A DNA stretch of 64,000 bases from Planococcus sp. ISL-109 (GTDB taxonomy: Bacteria > Bacillota > Bacilli > Bacillales_A > Planococcaceae): positions 55,871 through 119,870 of the forward strand of contig NZ_JAGGPW010000006.1 of the NCBI RefSeq assembly GCF_018613655.1, written 5' to 3'. Below, piece by piece: positions 34,819-43,791 of this stretch. The position numbers were made by a program, and so were the translations under genes. Numbering within the stretch: the stretch's first letter is position 1; each line of letters opens with the position of its first letter. The notes beneath the pieces were generated by a model. The model made no database searches. It saw nothing but the letters and a program-made list of their open reading frames with translations, and was not told where the DNA came from.

Positions 34819-35406
34819 TCAATGGATGATTTCTGTTAATAAAGCTTCCAATCGCTCATTGTCTTTATTGAAAGAGTCCACAAACGCGTTAATGATATGG
34901 GCAGGCTCTTCGATCTTTTCCCAATCCAACCGATAGCCGGCATTTTCCGAAAGCTGGCGGGCAAATTCCCTGACCCCCCTGCCGTTGCCTTCACGGAAAG
35001 GGTGAAGCGCATTCAGTTCAGCCAAATAATGTGCAAGCCGCCGGACAAATTCGTCTTTCTTTAAACCTTTTAAATAGCGCTCCTCCGCCAATTCGTCGAA
35101 GAGCTGCTTTAATTGCCCTGCCAAATGTTTTGGATGGGCGAATGTCGAGCTCCCTTTCGAGGTCATCTCCTCCCGCAGCTTGCCCGCAAACGGATAGACA
35201 TCCTGCAAAAGGCAACGGTGGATGTCGAGGAACACAGCCATATCGGTCGGGTCTTTCGGCTCTTTCAATTGCAGTTCAGACAACCGGTAGAGCGCGTAGA
35301 CCGTTTCAATCTCTTTTAATTTGTCTTCATCGCGAATATCGAATGCATTCACTAGCACATCGGTTCCAGGGTAACTATACATGGAACTGTGCTGGTATTT
35401 AGACAT
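34819..35406 (-). CDS. fic: Fic-domain toxin (AMP transferase)
   Basis: 195 residues, a compact class I Fic protein. The complete catalytic motif HPFREGNGRGVR spans 135-146. The flap and N-terminal segment YPGTDVLVNAFDIRDEDKLKEIE is typical. Such enzymes transfer AMP from ATP to target hydroxyls, for example gyrase in the VbhT/FicT group. An antitoxin-like gene overlaps its start by 8 bp. All motif residues are intact, so the toxin is probably active when released. Confidence 0.92.
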   Translation of the reverse strand: MSKYQHSSMYSYPGTDVLVNAFDIRDEDKLKEIETVYALYRLSELQLKEPKDPTDMAVFLDIHRCLLQDVYPFAGKLREEMTSKGSSTFAHPKHLAGQLKQLFDELAEERYLKGLKKDEFVRRLAHYLAELNALHPFREGNGRGVREFARQLSENAGYRLDWEKIEEPAHIINAFVDSFNKDNERLEALLTEIIH

Positions 35407-35587
35407 CGAAACGTGCTTTGATGGCCTGATGGAATTGAGCTTCGGTCCGTTCCCCGGTCAATACGGAGCGGACAAAATTCCGGTCTTCATGGGTCACATC
35501 AAACCCTTCAGTTATAAGAGAGTGTGCGGCACAGGAAATCGCGTGATTGGCTTGTTCATGGGATACCCGGTTAGCTAAATTCGTCAC
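35399..35587 (-). CDS. VbhA/FicA-type antitoxin
   Basis: A 62-residue helical protein. It carries the inhibitory signature (S/T)xxxE(G/N) as SLITEG (S23, E27, G28), followed by the VbhA-like fold FDVTHEDRNFVRSVLTGERTEAQF. In this family the glutamate of the motif blocks ATP binding in the Fic active site. GTG 35587 follows AAAGGTGG at 7 nt. GTG 35599 is an alternative. The stop lies 8 bp inside the toxin gene, so the two are coupled. Confidence 0.82.
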   Translation of the reverse strand: MTNLANRVSHEQANHAISCAAHSLITEGFDVTHEDRNFVRSVLTGERTEAQFHQAIKARFDV

Positions 35588-35742
35588 ATGGTTGACCACC
35601 TTTCATTCTTTCATTGTACCATTTTCGGACGTTTTTTTCCATTATTCGCCCCTTTAAAAGCTTCTATTTCAGCGTTTGAAATGGCTTGATGGAAGCTTTT
35701 CCAAAGCCGATGTGCAGTACTCTCAAACTGCTATTTCCACAT

Positions 35743-35775
35743 AAAAAATCCCGGATGCAAAACATCCGGGATTTT
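35743..35775. terminator. Terminator of DUF779/aldehyde dehydrogenase unit
   Basis: AAAATCCCGGATG-ttttgc-ATCCGGGATTTTTT on the minus strand, immediately after the DUF779 stop. Confidence 0.88.
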
Positions 35776-35779
35776 CAAC

Positions 35780-36139
35780 TTACTGATTTTGCAATTCTTT
35801 TGTTTCTTCCTTCGTAAACACTCGCGAGCGGGTCAAAAAGCGTTTTCCTTCCGAACCATCAAGCGAAAACATCCCGCCGCGGCCTGGCACAACATCGATA
35901 ATCAATTGTGTATGGCTCCAATATTCAAATTGGCTCTTATGCATATAAAACTTGCTGCCACCAATGACGCCCATCAATACATCCTGATCGCCGACCATCA
36001 AATCACCTTCCGGGTAGCACATCGGCGAACTGCCATCACAGCAGCCCCCAGATTGATGGAACATGACTGGGCCGTGCTTTTGTTTCAAAGACTCGATCAG
36101 TTCGAGTGCTGCGTCTGTGGCGATTACCCGTTCTGTCAT
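35780..36139 (-). CDS. DUF779 protein, aldehyde dehydrogenase partner
   Basis: 119 residues with the DUF779 hallmark MFHQSGGCCDGSSPMCYPEGD (residues about 26-46), a cluster of cysteines that could bind metal, and later FYMHKSQFEYWSHTQLIIDVV. DUF779 genes almost always follow an NAD-dependent aldehyde dehydrogenase gene, as here with 18 bp between, but their task is not known. A maturation or regulatory role in aldehyde oxidation is inference. Confidence 0.85.
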   Translation of the reverse strand: MTERVIATDAALELIESLKQKHGPVMFHQSGGCCDGSSPMCYPEGDLMVGDQDVLMGVIGGSKFYMHKSQFEYWSHTQLIIDVVPGRGGMFSLDGSEGKRFLTRSRVFTKEETKELQNQ

Positions 36140-36157
36140 GGCTAGCCTTCTTTCTGA

Positions 36158-37678
36158 TCAAAAGAACCCAAGCTTGTCTTCGCTGTAGCTGACGAGCATG
36201 TTCTTCGTGTTCTGGTAATGGCTGAGCATCATCAAGTGGTTCTCGCGCCCGAAGCCGGACATCTTGTAGCCGCCGAATGCCGCATGCGCCGGATACTGGT
36301 GGTAGCAGTTGGTCCACACACGCCCTGCCTGGATGCCGCGTCCGAAACGGTACGCTGTATTCGTATCGCGTGTCCAAATACCAGCTCCAAGTCCGTAAAG
36401 CGTATCGTTGGCGAGTTCCATCGCTTCTTCTTTTGTTTTGAATGTGGTGACTGCCAGCACCGGCCCGAAAATCTCTTCCTGGAAAATGCGCATTTTGTTG
36501 TCGCCTTTAAAGACGGTCGGCTGGATATAGAAGCCTTCAGAAAGATCGCCTTCCAACCTATTGCGGTCACCGCCGGCAAGCACTTCCGCGCCTTCCTGCT
36601 TCCCGATTTCGAGGTATGACTGGATTTTTTCCAGCTGCTCGTTTGAAGCTTGGGCACCCATCATCGTTGCCGGGTCAAGCGGATTGCCGGTTTTGATTTC
36701 TTCCACACGCTTGATGGCGCGTTTGATGAACTCTTCGTAAATGTCTTCCTGGATCAATGACCGGGATGGGCACGTACACACTTCGCCCTGGTTCAGCGCG
36801 AACATAACGAATCCTTCTATTGCTTTATCCAAAAACGCATCGTCCTGGTCCATGACGTCTTTGAAGAAAATGTTCGGCGATTTCCCGCCGAGTTCGAGCG
36901 TTACAGGGATCAGGTTTTGGGAAGCGTACTGCATAATCATGCGTCCTGTCGTCGTTTCTCCGGTGAATGCGATTTTACTGATGCGCGGGCTCGATGCCAG
37001 CGGTTTGCCGGCTTCGAGGCCAAAGCCATTGACGATGTTCAAGACGCCTGGAGGAAGCAAGTCCCCGATCAGTTCTGCCCAGACCAGAATGCTTACCGGC
37101 GTCTGCTCAGCAGGCTTCAAAACGACGCAGTTTCCTGCAGCGAGTGCCGGAGCGAGCTTCCACACAGCCATAAGCAGCGGGAAGTTCCAAGGAATGATCT
37201 GGCCGACCACACCGAGTGGCTCATGGAAATGATAAGCGACCGTGTCGTTGTCGATTTGGCTGATGCCGCCTTCTTGTGCGCGGATTGCACCAGCAAAATA
37301 ACGGAAGTGATCAATCGCAAGCGGTAAATCGGCATTTAAGGTCTCGCGGACTGCCTTGCCGTTATCCCACGTTTCTGCCACTGCCAGCATTTCCAGGTTC
37401 TCTTCCATGCGGTCAGCGATTTTCAACAGCATATTGCCACGCTCTGTCGTCGAGGTTTTCCCCCACGCCTCTCTCGCTGCGTGTGCCGCGTCCAGCGCCG
37501 ATTCGACGTCTTCTGCGCTTGAACGCGCCACTTTTGTGAAAACCTTGCCGTTTACCGGCGAAAGATTTTCAAAATACTGGCCTTTTTTCGGCGCCTGCCA
37601 TCCACCGTTTATATAATTATCATATTGCTCTTTGAAATTAACTTTTGCCCCATCTGTGTTCGGAACTGCATAAACCAT
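36158..37678 (-). CDS. NAD-dependent aldehyde dehydrogenase
   Basis: 506 residues of the AldA/AcoD group (ALDH superfamily). The Rossmann region has [23 protein letters not shown] and FTGETTTGR. The general base E lies in LELGGKSP and the catalytic cysteine in [20 protein letters not shown] is near 400. It probably oxidises acetaldehyde or similar short aldehydes. ATG 37678 ([10 protein letters not shown]) follows GGAGAG and is preferred over an upstream extension. The cre-like site ahead suggests carbon catabolite control. Confidence 0.9.
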   Translation of the reverse strand: MVYAVPNTDGAKVNFKEQYDNYINGGWQAPKKGQYFENLSPVNGKVFTKVARSSAEDVESALDAAHAAREAWGKTSTTERGNMLLKIADRMEENLEMLAVAETWDNGKAVRETLNADLPLAIDHFRYFAGAIRAQEGGISQIDNDTVAYHFHEPLGVVGQIIPWNFPLLMAVWKLAPALAAGNCVVLKPAEQTPVSILVWAELIGDLLPPGVLNIVNGFGLEAGKPLASSPRISKIAFTGETTTGRMIMQYASQNLIPVTLELGGKSPNIFFKDVMDQDDAFLDKAIEGFVMFALNQGEVCTCPSRSLIQEDIYEEFIKRAIKRVEEIKTGNPLDPATMMGAQASNEQLEKIQSYLEIGKQEGAEVLAGGDRNRLEGDLSEGFYIQPTVFKGDNKMRIFQEEIFGPVLAVTTFKTKEEAMELANDTLYGLGAGIWTRDTNTAYRFGRGIQAGRVWTNCYHQYPAHAAFGGYKMSGFGRENHLMMLSHYQNTKNMLVSYSEDKLGFF

Positions 37679-37713
37679 TCTACATCTCTCCTTCGTTTGG
37701 TTTCGCCCCACTT

Positions 37714-37727
37714 TGTATGCGCTTACA
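37714..37727. promoter_or_regulatory. cre-like site (CcpA)
   Basis: TGTATGCGCTTACA matches TGWAANCGNTNWCA with one mismatch, 36 bp before the aldehyde dehydrogenase start. Repression by CcpA through a road block would be expected. Confidence 0.55.
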
Positions 37728-37840
37728 CAATCGTTTCGTACGCACACATTTTTTGGAGCTCGCCTCTACATATTGTCAAATTAATCGGAAAATTGCAACT
37801 GTTTGCCTACAATTTTTTTTATTCCACGGGACATCTGGAG

Positions 37841-37846
37841 TATAAT
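37841..37846 (+). promoter_or_regulatory. Probable -10 of the rluF-like gene
   Basis: TATAAT lies about 48 bp before the ATG. The corresponding -35 (TTTATT, 17 bp upstream) is weak. Confidence 0.4.
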
Positions 37847-37893
37847 GGGATGGGACGACATAGAGGAAATACTCAAACCGAAAGGACTTTTTT

Positions 37894-38601
37894 ATGCGAA
37901 TCAATAAATTCCTGAGCGAAACAGGCATTACATCCCGCCGAGGAGCGGATAAATTCATCGAAGCCGGCCGCGTGCTGATCAACGGGCAAAAAGCCGAGCT
38001 CGGCAGCAAAGTCGATTATGGAGATGAAGTGCACGTTGACGGCAAGCTGATCCAACAGCCGGAGCGCGCCTATGTTTACCTGGTGCTCAATAAACCGATT
38101 GGCATCACGAGCACGACCGAGCGCCATATCGACGGCAATATCGTCGATTTCATCAACCATCCCGAGCGCATCTTCCATGTCGGCAGGCTCGACAAAGATT
38201 CCGAAGGGCTCATCCTAATGACCAATGACGGCGACATCGTCAATGAAATTTTGCGTGCTGAAAACGAGCACGAAAAAGAATATATCGTCACCGTCGATAA
38301 ACCGGTCACCGATGAGTTTTTGGAAAACATGGCGAACGGAGTGGAAATTTTGGATACGGTAACCCTCCCTGCTAAAGCGGAAAAGATTGCCCAGCAAGTA
38401 TTCAAGCTGACGATCAATCAAGGGCTCAACCGGCAGATCCGCCGCATGTGTACAGCACTCGGCTATGAAGTGAGGCGCCTCCAGCGCATCCGCGTCATGA
38501 ACCTGCGTCTCGGCAATTTGAAAGTCGGCGAATGGCGCAATTTGACCGAAGACGAAAAGCACGAGCTGTTCCAGCAGCTCAGCTATCAACCGAAACGCTA
38601 A
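37894..38601 (+). CDS. rluF: 23S rRNA pseudouridine synthase, RluF-like
   Basis: 235 residues of the RsuA/RluB/E/F family. The S4 RNA-binding domain is at about 1-58 (MRINKFLSETGITSRRGADKFI). The catalytic aspartate is D100 in GRLDKDSEGL. GLNRQIRRMCTALGYEVRRLQRIRV near the end is the family's RNA-contact region. By sequence pattern it is closest to RluF, which modifies U2604 of 23S rRNA. Distinguishing RluF from RluB needs alignment. GAAAGGA precedes the ATG. Confidence 0.85.
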   Translation: MRINKFLSETGITSRRGADKFIEAGRVLINGQKAELGSKVDYGDEVHVDGKLIQQPERAYVYLVLNKPIGITSTTERHIDGNIVDFINHPERIFHVGRLDKDSEGLILMTNDGDIVNEILRAENEHEKEYIVTVDKPVTDEFLENMANGVEILDTVTLPAKAEKIAQQVFKLTINQGLNRQIRRMCTALGYEVRRLQRIRVMNLRLGNLKVGEWRNLTEDEKHELFQQLSYQPKR

Positions 38602-38613
38602 GGAGGCAGTTTA

Positions 38614-39330
38614 ATGTTAAGCATGAAAACGACGCCAAATCATACCGGCGTTAAAATCAGCGGGGATTACTTCGATTTGGATGAGCTGAACCAGGCTATC
38701 TACAAAGTGATCGGAAAAGAAGGCGAATATCAGGGATACGAAGGTTCACGCTTGCGGATTCTCGGTATTTCCTATGAAATCCGGCACGCCGCTCAAGGTG
38801 ACCGCAACGTCGACTTCGTCTTCAACGGCTTACACGAGCACACGAAAAAACAGCATGGCTTTATCGCACCGGATAAGAACATTTACTTCTCAGCGGAAGT
38901 GTTATGGCCGGAGCTGCTTTATGCAGCCTATGCGCTGCGGGATTTCATCTGGCTCTATCAGGGCAAACAAGGGAATTTATTGGCCGATATCCATGCGCCG
39001 GCCATCGCCAAGTTTCAGGCGCTCGTTCTCGATTGCCTGCAAGGCCATGTGCCGAAAGAAGAATACGAAGCGATTTTGGAGGCGTTCCTCAAAGCCCCAA
39101 CGGTCAATGGCTACGCCACCCAGTATGTCGACTTGCTGAATTTGAAGTATATTGATATGACCAGGCAGCAGCGTGAGAAAAGCTTGTCTGCAATTGCCAT
39201 GAAACTCGCCATGCAGGACCCTGAATACCAGGCCTTCCGCAAACAAGTGATCGGTGCGGCTGCGCCTGGCAAACAGCCGATCCACGAAATCGGCATTCAA
39301 GCAGAATATCCGGAAAATGTGGAATGGTAA
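38614..39330 (+). CDS. Conserved hypothetical protein
   Basis: A 238-residue soluble protein. AAGGAGG precedes ATG 38614, 12 bp after the rluF-like stop, so the two are co-transcribed. The first third resembles a strand-rich domain (GVKISGDYFDLDELNQAIYKVIG, LGISYEIRHAAQGDRNV, NIYFSAEVLWPELLYAAYALRDFI). The second half is helical, with YVDLLNLKYIDMTRQQREKSLSAIAMKLA. I do not recognise the family with confidence. There is no signal peptide or membrane segment. A terminator follows directly. Confidence 0.75.
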   Translation: MLSMKTTPNHTGVKISGDYFDLDELNQAIYKVIGKEGEYQGYEGSRLRILGISYEIRHAAQGDRNVDFVFNGLHEHTKKQHGFIAPDKNIYFSAEVLWPELLYAAYALRDFIWLYQGKQGNLLADIHAPAIAKFQALVLDCLQGHVPKEEYEAILEAFLKAPTVNGYATQYVDLLNLKYIDMTRQQREKSLSAIAMKLAMQDPEYQAFRKQVIGAAAPGKQPIHEIGIQAEYPENVEW

Positions 39331-39363
39331 AAAAATCCCGCGCACATATGCGCGGGATTTTCT
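39329..39363. terminator. Bidirectional terminator
   Basis: AAAAATCCCGCGC-acatat-GCGCGGGATTTTTT separates the conserved hypothetical gene from the convergent cupin gene. Confidence 0.92.
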
Positions 39364-39661
39364 ATGCGTTGATTTGAAAGACGAGCAGGTCGCTGTCTTC
39401 TTGCGCTGTCAGCTGGTGGTTTTCCAATGGAGCCAGGTGCAGGACGTTTTCCGGGCTTGCAACCACTGTCTCCCCTTCTACGGTGAATTCCACACGCCCT
39501 CGACGGACGACGATGACGACTTCGGCATTTGCGTGATGCTCCGGAATTGATTCCCCTTTGCGCAGTTGGATGTTCAGCACCTTAGCATTTTCGAGTTGCA
39601 GCACCGGAGCGCTTTTTTTCGCTTTGTCACTTAAAACGTCTGGAGTTTTTAAGATTTCCAT
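39362..39661 (-). CDS. Small cupin-domain protein
   Basis: 99 residues forming one cupin barrel: KVLNIQLRKGESIPEHHANAEVVIVVRRGRVEFTVEG, with metal-ligand histidines in PEHHANAE, and the second cupin motif SPENVLHLAPLENHQLTA. No enzymatic role can be read from it. Small cupins of this kind often sense or store a ligand. AAAGGAGG precedes ATG 39661, 13 bp after the CBS gene, so they form one unit. Confidence 0.8.
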   Translation of the reverse strand: MEILKTPDVLSDKAKKSAPVLQLENAKVLNIQLRKGESIPEHHANAEVVIVVRRGRVEFTVEGETVVASPENVLHLAPLENHQLTAQEDSDLLVFQINA

Positions 39662-39674
39662 TTGGCGCCTCCTT

Positions 39675-40112
39675 TCAGGGTTTTCCTTCAGCGCGCGGAC
39701 TAGCTGGTTCTGATAGTGTCTCAAGCGTTGTTTCCGCTTCTTTTGGTGTTTTGCCTCTTACCGCGATATCGCCGAGCGAAATGATTCCGACAACCCGCTC
39801 TTTCCGGACAATCGGCAAGCGGCGGATTTTATGCCGCGCCATCAAGGAAGCCGCTTCCTCGACAAGCATTTCTTCTGTGCCGGTAATTAAAGTTTCCGAC
39901 AGGATTTCAGAAATCGGGGCATCCGATGCCAGTTCCTCCACAATTCCCCGAATGACGATATCCCGGTCCGTAACGATTCCGACCAGCCGACCTTCCTCAC
40001 AAATAGGAATCGATCCGACATTTATTTCGCGCATTTTGGCGGCGATATCTTGGATTGTCGCATGCGGTGTACACGTCTCCACATCCGCGGTCATAATTTC
40101 CACTACTTTCAT
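39675..40112 (-). CDS. Two-CBS-domain protein
   Basis: 145 residues with paired CBS domains (about 1-60 and 68-125), each with the typical GIVTDRDIVIRG / GIISLGDIAVRG end. There is an acidic low-complexity tail (PKEAETTLETLSEP). CBS pairs bind adenosine nucleotides and sense energy state. YhcV-like proteins of Bacillus have this size. First gene of a unit with the cupin gene. Confidence 0.85.
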   Translation of the reverse strand: MKVVEIMTADVETCTPHATIQDIAAKMREINVGSIPICEEGRLVGIVTDRDIVIRGIVEELASDAPISEILSETLITGTEEMLVEEAASLMARHKIRRLPIVRKERVVGIISLGDIAVRGKTPKEAETTLETLSEPASPRAEGKP

Positions 40113-40269
40113 GCCGTTTCCTCCTCAACTTCACTCTATTAGTCTTCTTTATCCTTTTTTGGACATTGAAAACGTCATTCCACAAAAGAAAGGCTTTATA
40201 TTCGAGTTTAAGGCAGTGATGCGGCATATATTGATGAATGGTCATTTTTTCAAGGCGGCTTAAAGAAAC

Positions 40270-40308
40270 AAAAAATACCTCAACAAGTTTACTTGTTGAG
40301 GTATTTTC
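40270..40308 (-). terminator. Terminator of the amino-acid ABC operon
   Basis: AAAATACCTCAACAAG-taaa-CTTGTTGAGGTATTTTTT on the minus strand. Confidence 0.92.
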
Positions 40309-40332
40309 AGCTTTACTGACTTTCCGTCAATA

Positions 40333-41055
40333 TTATTCCACCAATTGGATAAACTGGCGCGTCCGTTCATGCTGCGGATTTTCAAAGAAATTCTTTGGAT
40401 CCGCCGATTCGATGATGGTTCCTTGATCGATCATGATGATGCGGTCTGCGACTTCTTTGGCGAACTTCATCTCGTGTGTCACAACGACCATCGTCATGCC
40501 TTCTTCAGCGAGCTGCTTCATAACCTGCAGCACTTCTCCGACAAGTTCCGGATCGAGTGCTGAAGTCGGTTCGTCAAAGAGCATCACTTTCGGCTCCATA
40601 GCGAGCGAGCGCGCAATGGCGACCCGCTGCTTTTGTCCACCTGACAGCTTGCTCGGGTAGACGTCCGCTTTATCGCTCAGGCCGACTTTTTCCAATAAAT
40701 CCAGGCCCAGCTTTCTCGCCGCGTCTTTATTCATTTTCTTGACCGTCACCGGCGCTTCGATGACATTCTCGAGCACTGTTTTATGCGGGAACAAATTGAA
40801 ATGCTGGAACACCATCCCGACTTCAGCGCGGATTTTCGTCAAATTGTCTTTTTTCGGATCGACTTTTTTTCCATCTATGGTGATGGAACCTTCGTTGATC
40901 ATCTCCAGGAAGTTAAAGCATCTGAGCAGCGTACTTTTGCCGGATCCGCTGACTCCGACCAGAACAACCACCTCTTGGGGTTTGACGTGCAAATCCACGC
41001 CCTTCAACACCTCGAGATCACCAAAGGATTTGTGTATATTCTCTCCAATAATCAT
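40333..41055 (-). CDS. Polar amino acid ABC transporter ATPase
   Basis: A 240-residue GlnQ/HisP-type ATPase. Walker [10 protein letters not shown], signature [17 protein letters not shown] and Walker [13 protein letters not shown] are all intact, with ending TRQFIQLVE. It powers the permease encoded just upstream with a 12-bp gap. Sequence motifs cannot tell glutamine, arginine or cystine specificity. Confidence 0.93.
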   Translation of the reverse strand: MIIGENIHKSFGDLEVLKGVDLHVKPQEVVVLVGVSGSGKSTLLRCFNFLEMINEGSITIDGKKVDPKKDNLTKIRAEVGMVFQHFNLFPHKTVLENVIEAPVTVKKMNKDAARKLGLDLLEKVGLSDKADVYPSKLSGGQKQRVAIARSLAMEPKVMLFDEPTSALDPELVGEVLQVMKQLAEEGMTMVVVTHEMKFAKEVADRIIMIDQGTIIESADPKNFFENPQHERTRQFIQLVE

Positions 41056-41067
41056 AACTACTCCTCC

Positions 41068-41736
41068 TTAGGTTTTGTCCACATCAAGTCGATTTTCATA
41101 CCAGCGCAGCAAGTACGTGAAGATCATGACCAGCACGAGATAGTAAAGCGCTACGACGATGAACGATTCAAATGGCTGGAATGATTGCGCCGCTTCCCGG
41201 TTGGCGAGGGAGAATATCTCCGCGACACCGATAATGTATACAAGCGATGAATCTTTTAACGTAATGATAAATTGGTTGCCGAGCGGCGGGATCGAGCGGC
41301 GAAGCGCCTGCGGGAACACGATCCGCTGCATAGTCTGCTTGCGGTTCATTCCGAGAGACATACTCGCTTCGCGCTGTCCCGGATCGACCCCTTGAATGGA
41401 GCCGCGGAAAATTTCCGCGATATACGCGCCGTTATGGACACCGAGTGCGATGGCGCCTGCCCAGAAATTCGACATTGTGTATATTTCCACAATACCGAAA
41501 TATAGGAACATGATCTGTACGATCAGCGGTGTACCGCGGATGATCGTAATATAGACGTTCGCGATGCCTTGCAGGATTTTGGATCCCGAAATTTTCATCA
41601 GGGCAAAGGCCAGACCGATAAATGTCCCCAATATAACTCCGACTGCGGTTAATTGAAGCGTAACCACAGCAGCTCGCAAGAAGCCTGGATACGTCCGCAT
41701 GAATACTTCAAAAACTGTTGAAATCAATTCAAACAT
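41068..41736 (-). CDS. Polar amino acid ABC transporter permease
   Basis: 222 residues with five helices and the HEAA-type permease motif in FRGSIQGVDPGQREASMSLGMNRKQTMQRIVFPQALRRSIPP (about 118-160). This is characteristic of HisMQ/GlnP permeases that work as homodimers. It is the middle gene of the binding protein-permease-ATPase operon. Confidence 0.93.
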   Translation of the reverse strand: MFELISTVFEVFMRTYPGFLRAAVVTLQLTAVGVILGTFIGLAFALMKISGSKILQGIANVYITIIRGTPLIVQIMFLYFGIVEIYTMSNFWAGAIALGVHNGAYIAEIFRGSIQGVDPGQREASMSLGMNRKQTMQRIVFPQALRRSIPPLGNQFIITLKDSSLVYIIGVAEIFSLANREAAQSFQPFESFIVVALYYLVLVMIFTYLLRWYENRLDVDKT

Positions 41737-41766
41737 AATTCGCTCTCCCCCTCTTCTCAGCTATCT

Positions 41767-42606
41767 TTACTTGAGAATTTCGACGCCTTCAAGATCGACA
41801 TCGAGGAGGTCTCGGCCGAACCATTTATTGGAAATCTCAGCATATGTTCCATCTTCGATGATTGCCGCCAGTGCTTCGTTGATCGCTGCCAGCAATTCCT
41901 CATCTTCCGGATTGACGGCTACAGCGGCCTGTTCAATCCAAAGCGGCTCGCCGACTATTTCGATTTCAAGTCCAGCATTTTGTGCTTCAAAGCCGACAAC
42001 GTCTGCGGTAATAACAGCGTCTAGGCGGCCTTCAACCGTCAAATCCTGCAAAGCGACAACATCACTATTATAATATTGGATATCGTCCGTGTATTGCTGA
42101 GCGGCCGTGTCATACGTACTTTGTCCGACAACGCCGATTGTTGCACCTTCAAGGTCTTCTTCAGATTTGATTTCTGTATTTCCTTCACGGACGAAAATGA
42201 CGCCGCCTGAGTAGTAATACGGATCAGAGAAAGCGAGTTGCTTTTCACGTTCTTCAGTAATGGCCATTGAACCTAAGATGGCATCAAAGCGGTTTGACGT
42301 TAACCCTTGGATAATCGTTTCCCAAGGCGTTGTCACCGGATTCGGCTCAAGGCCCATCTCTTCTGCGAGTGCGTTGCCGATTTCAATATCGAAGCCGGTC
42401 AAATTACCGCCTTCTTCGTAGTTGAACGGTTTATACAAGCCGCTTGATGCGGTCGTGAACTTTCCTTCTTCTACCAAGTTCAAGTCGCTGCCTGTTCCTT
42501 CAGTGCTTGATCCTTCCGAGCCGGTTGTTGAGTCATCCGATCCACAGGCTGCCAAAAGAATACCTGCTGTTAAAATTACGCCTGCCGTTGCAAATTTTTT
42601 ATTCAT
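41767..42606 (-). CDS. Polar amino acid binding lipoprotein
   Basis: 279 residues. A lipoprotein signal with lipobox LLAACG, then an SBP_bac_3 domain: SSGLYKPFNYEEGGNLTGFDIEIGNALAEEMG, the FDAILGSMAITEEREKQLAFSDPYYYSG block that contacts the amino acid, and VGQSTYDTAAQQY. The negatively charged spacer after the lipid cysteine is rich in S, T and E. ATG 42606 is the start before the signal peptide. The ligand may be glutamine, cystine or another polar amino acid. Confidence 0.92.
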   Translation of the reverse strand: MNKKFATAGVILTAGILLAACGSDDSTTGSEGSSTEGTGSDLNLVEEGKFTTASSGLYKPFNYEEGGNLTGFDIEIGNALAEEMGLEPNPVTTPWETIIQGLTSNRFDAILGSMAITEEREKQLAFSDPYYYSGGVIFVREGNTEIKSEEDLEGATIGVVGQSTYDTAAQQYTDDIQYYNSDVVALQDLTVEGRLDAVITADVVGFEAQNAGLEIEIVGEPLWIEQAAVAVNPEDEELLAAINEALAAIIEDGTYAEISNKWFGRDLLDVDLEGVEILK

Positions 42607-42679
42607 CTTGCTCTCCCCTTTTCGTATATAGTTATCCAAAACGCCGAAGCGATTCGGGACGTGCCAGCAATGGGTTGGG

Positions 42680-43522
42680 TTATATGAAGATGTCCTGGTC
42701 GGTGTATGCCGCTTCCAATTGCGCGAGCTTTTCTTTCACTTTTGCATGCTCCTTGACGTAAACAAAGCGCATGACGGACGTCAGCAGTGCATGGACCGCC
42801 GTATAGGAATCGATGTTGAGATTGGTGTTGACGGAAACGGTGAGCACTGTCTCCGCGTACTTGGCTGCCGGCGAATCTTCCCTGTCGGTCAAGACGATAA
42901 CCGCTGCGCCTCTTTGCCTTGCGTACTCCAAGGTTTCAATTATGGTGCGCGTATAGCGCGGAAAGGCGAATGCTATCACCGTATCGTTCGGCCCAAGATC
43001 CGCCATTTGCCTATAATAAACGGCAGTTCCAGGCTGCATCATGGATGTATCCCCAAGCGCACTGGTGAGCCAGCCCCCGAACCATTCGGCTAAGCCGAAA
43101 TCGAAGAAATTGCCTGTCACGTAGCGCTGCTCAGCCCGGCTGATGCGGTCGACCACTTGCAATAAATTATCTTCATTAATCGTTTGCTTAAGTTTTAAAA
43201 TGCTCGAAATATCCGCATCAAGTAGATTTTCCAGAAACGACTGATCCACCGCCGTTGCAGGCCGTTCCTGCTGCGCCTTCTCCAGCCGCTCTTCTGCCAG
43301 TTTGCGCTGTAGCGTGTGCTGAAACTCTGTATAACCCCTGTAGCCGAGTTTTTGCGTCCATCTGATGACGGTCGATTCGCTGACGTTGACCCGCTTCCCG
43401 ACTTCCAGGGCAGGTGAAAAAGCGAGGAAAATCGGTTCACGGAAAAATAGGTCCGCAATCTTTTTCTGCCCTGAACTGAAATCTTTATAAAAAGCTGACA
43501 CATTTCGCAGTAAATCCTGCAT
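42680..43522 (-). CDS. MurR/RpiR family transcriptional regulator
   Basis: 280 residues. N-terminal RpiR helix-turn-helix at 1-78 (VSESTVIRWTQKLGYRGYTEFQHTL) and a C-terminal SIS sugar-phosphate isomerase-like domain at about 120-250 (DTVIAFAFPRYTRTIIETLEYARQRGAAVIVLTDREDSPAAKYA). SIS domains bind phosphosugars, which is odd next to an amino-acid transporter. It lies upstream of and in the same direction as the binding protein, 73 bp away with no terminator. ATG 43522 follows GGGGG and is preferred over 43537. Confidence 0.88.
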   Translation of the reverse strand: MQDLLRNVSAFYKDFSSGQKKIADLFFREPIFLAFSPALEVGKRVNVSESTVIRWTQKLGYRGYTEFQHTLQRKLAEERLEKAQQERPATAVDQSFLENLLDADISSILKLKQTINEDNLLQVVDRISRAEQRYVTGNFFDFGLAEWFGGWLTSALGDTSMMQPGTAVYYRQMADLGPNDTVIAFAFPRYTRTIIETLEYARQRGAAVIVLTDREDSPAAKYAETVLTVSVNTNLNIDSYTAVHALLTSVMRFVYVKEHAKVKEKLAQLEAAYTDQDIFI

Positions 43523-43602
43523 ATTCCATTCCCCCATTGCTAGAACACGCTCTATTGCTTCTATTCAGTATACACAACTGCAGGATTCCCTTCAATATTT
43601 TA

Positions 43603-43614
43603 CTGAAAATTCAG
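43603..43614. promoter_or_regulatory. Candidate RpiR-type operator
   Basis: CTGAAAATTCAG has perfect 5-bp arms about 80 bp upstream of the RpiR-type regulator gene, a plausible autoregulatory site. No experiment or second copy supports it within the window. Confidence 0.35.
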
Positions 43615-43739
43615 CAAGCATTTATAAGTAATCCCTCATAAATATACTGTTATATCAAGCTTCAAAGTCCCAGCGAACACGGCAAAAAAAACTTTAGCGG
43701 CCTGCATGCAAAGTGCCCTGCCCTTTTCTTTCGTCTTTT

Positions 43740-43773
43740 CTGACTATTGTTGTACACTATTTGTATAACAAAT
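43740..43773 (+). promoter_or_regulatory. Promoter region of the plus-strand carotenoid operon
   Basis: CTGACT (43740-43745) and TATAAC (43764-43769) are 18 bp apart. A dyad ATTTGT-ATA-ACAAAT (43759-43773) covers the -10 and may be a regulator site. Confidence 0.4.
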
Positions 43774-43791
43774 TTAGATGGGGTGCTGCTC

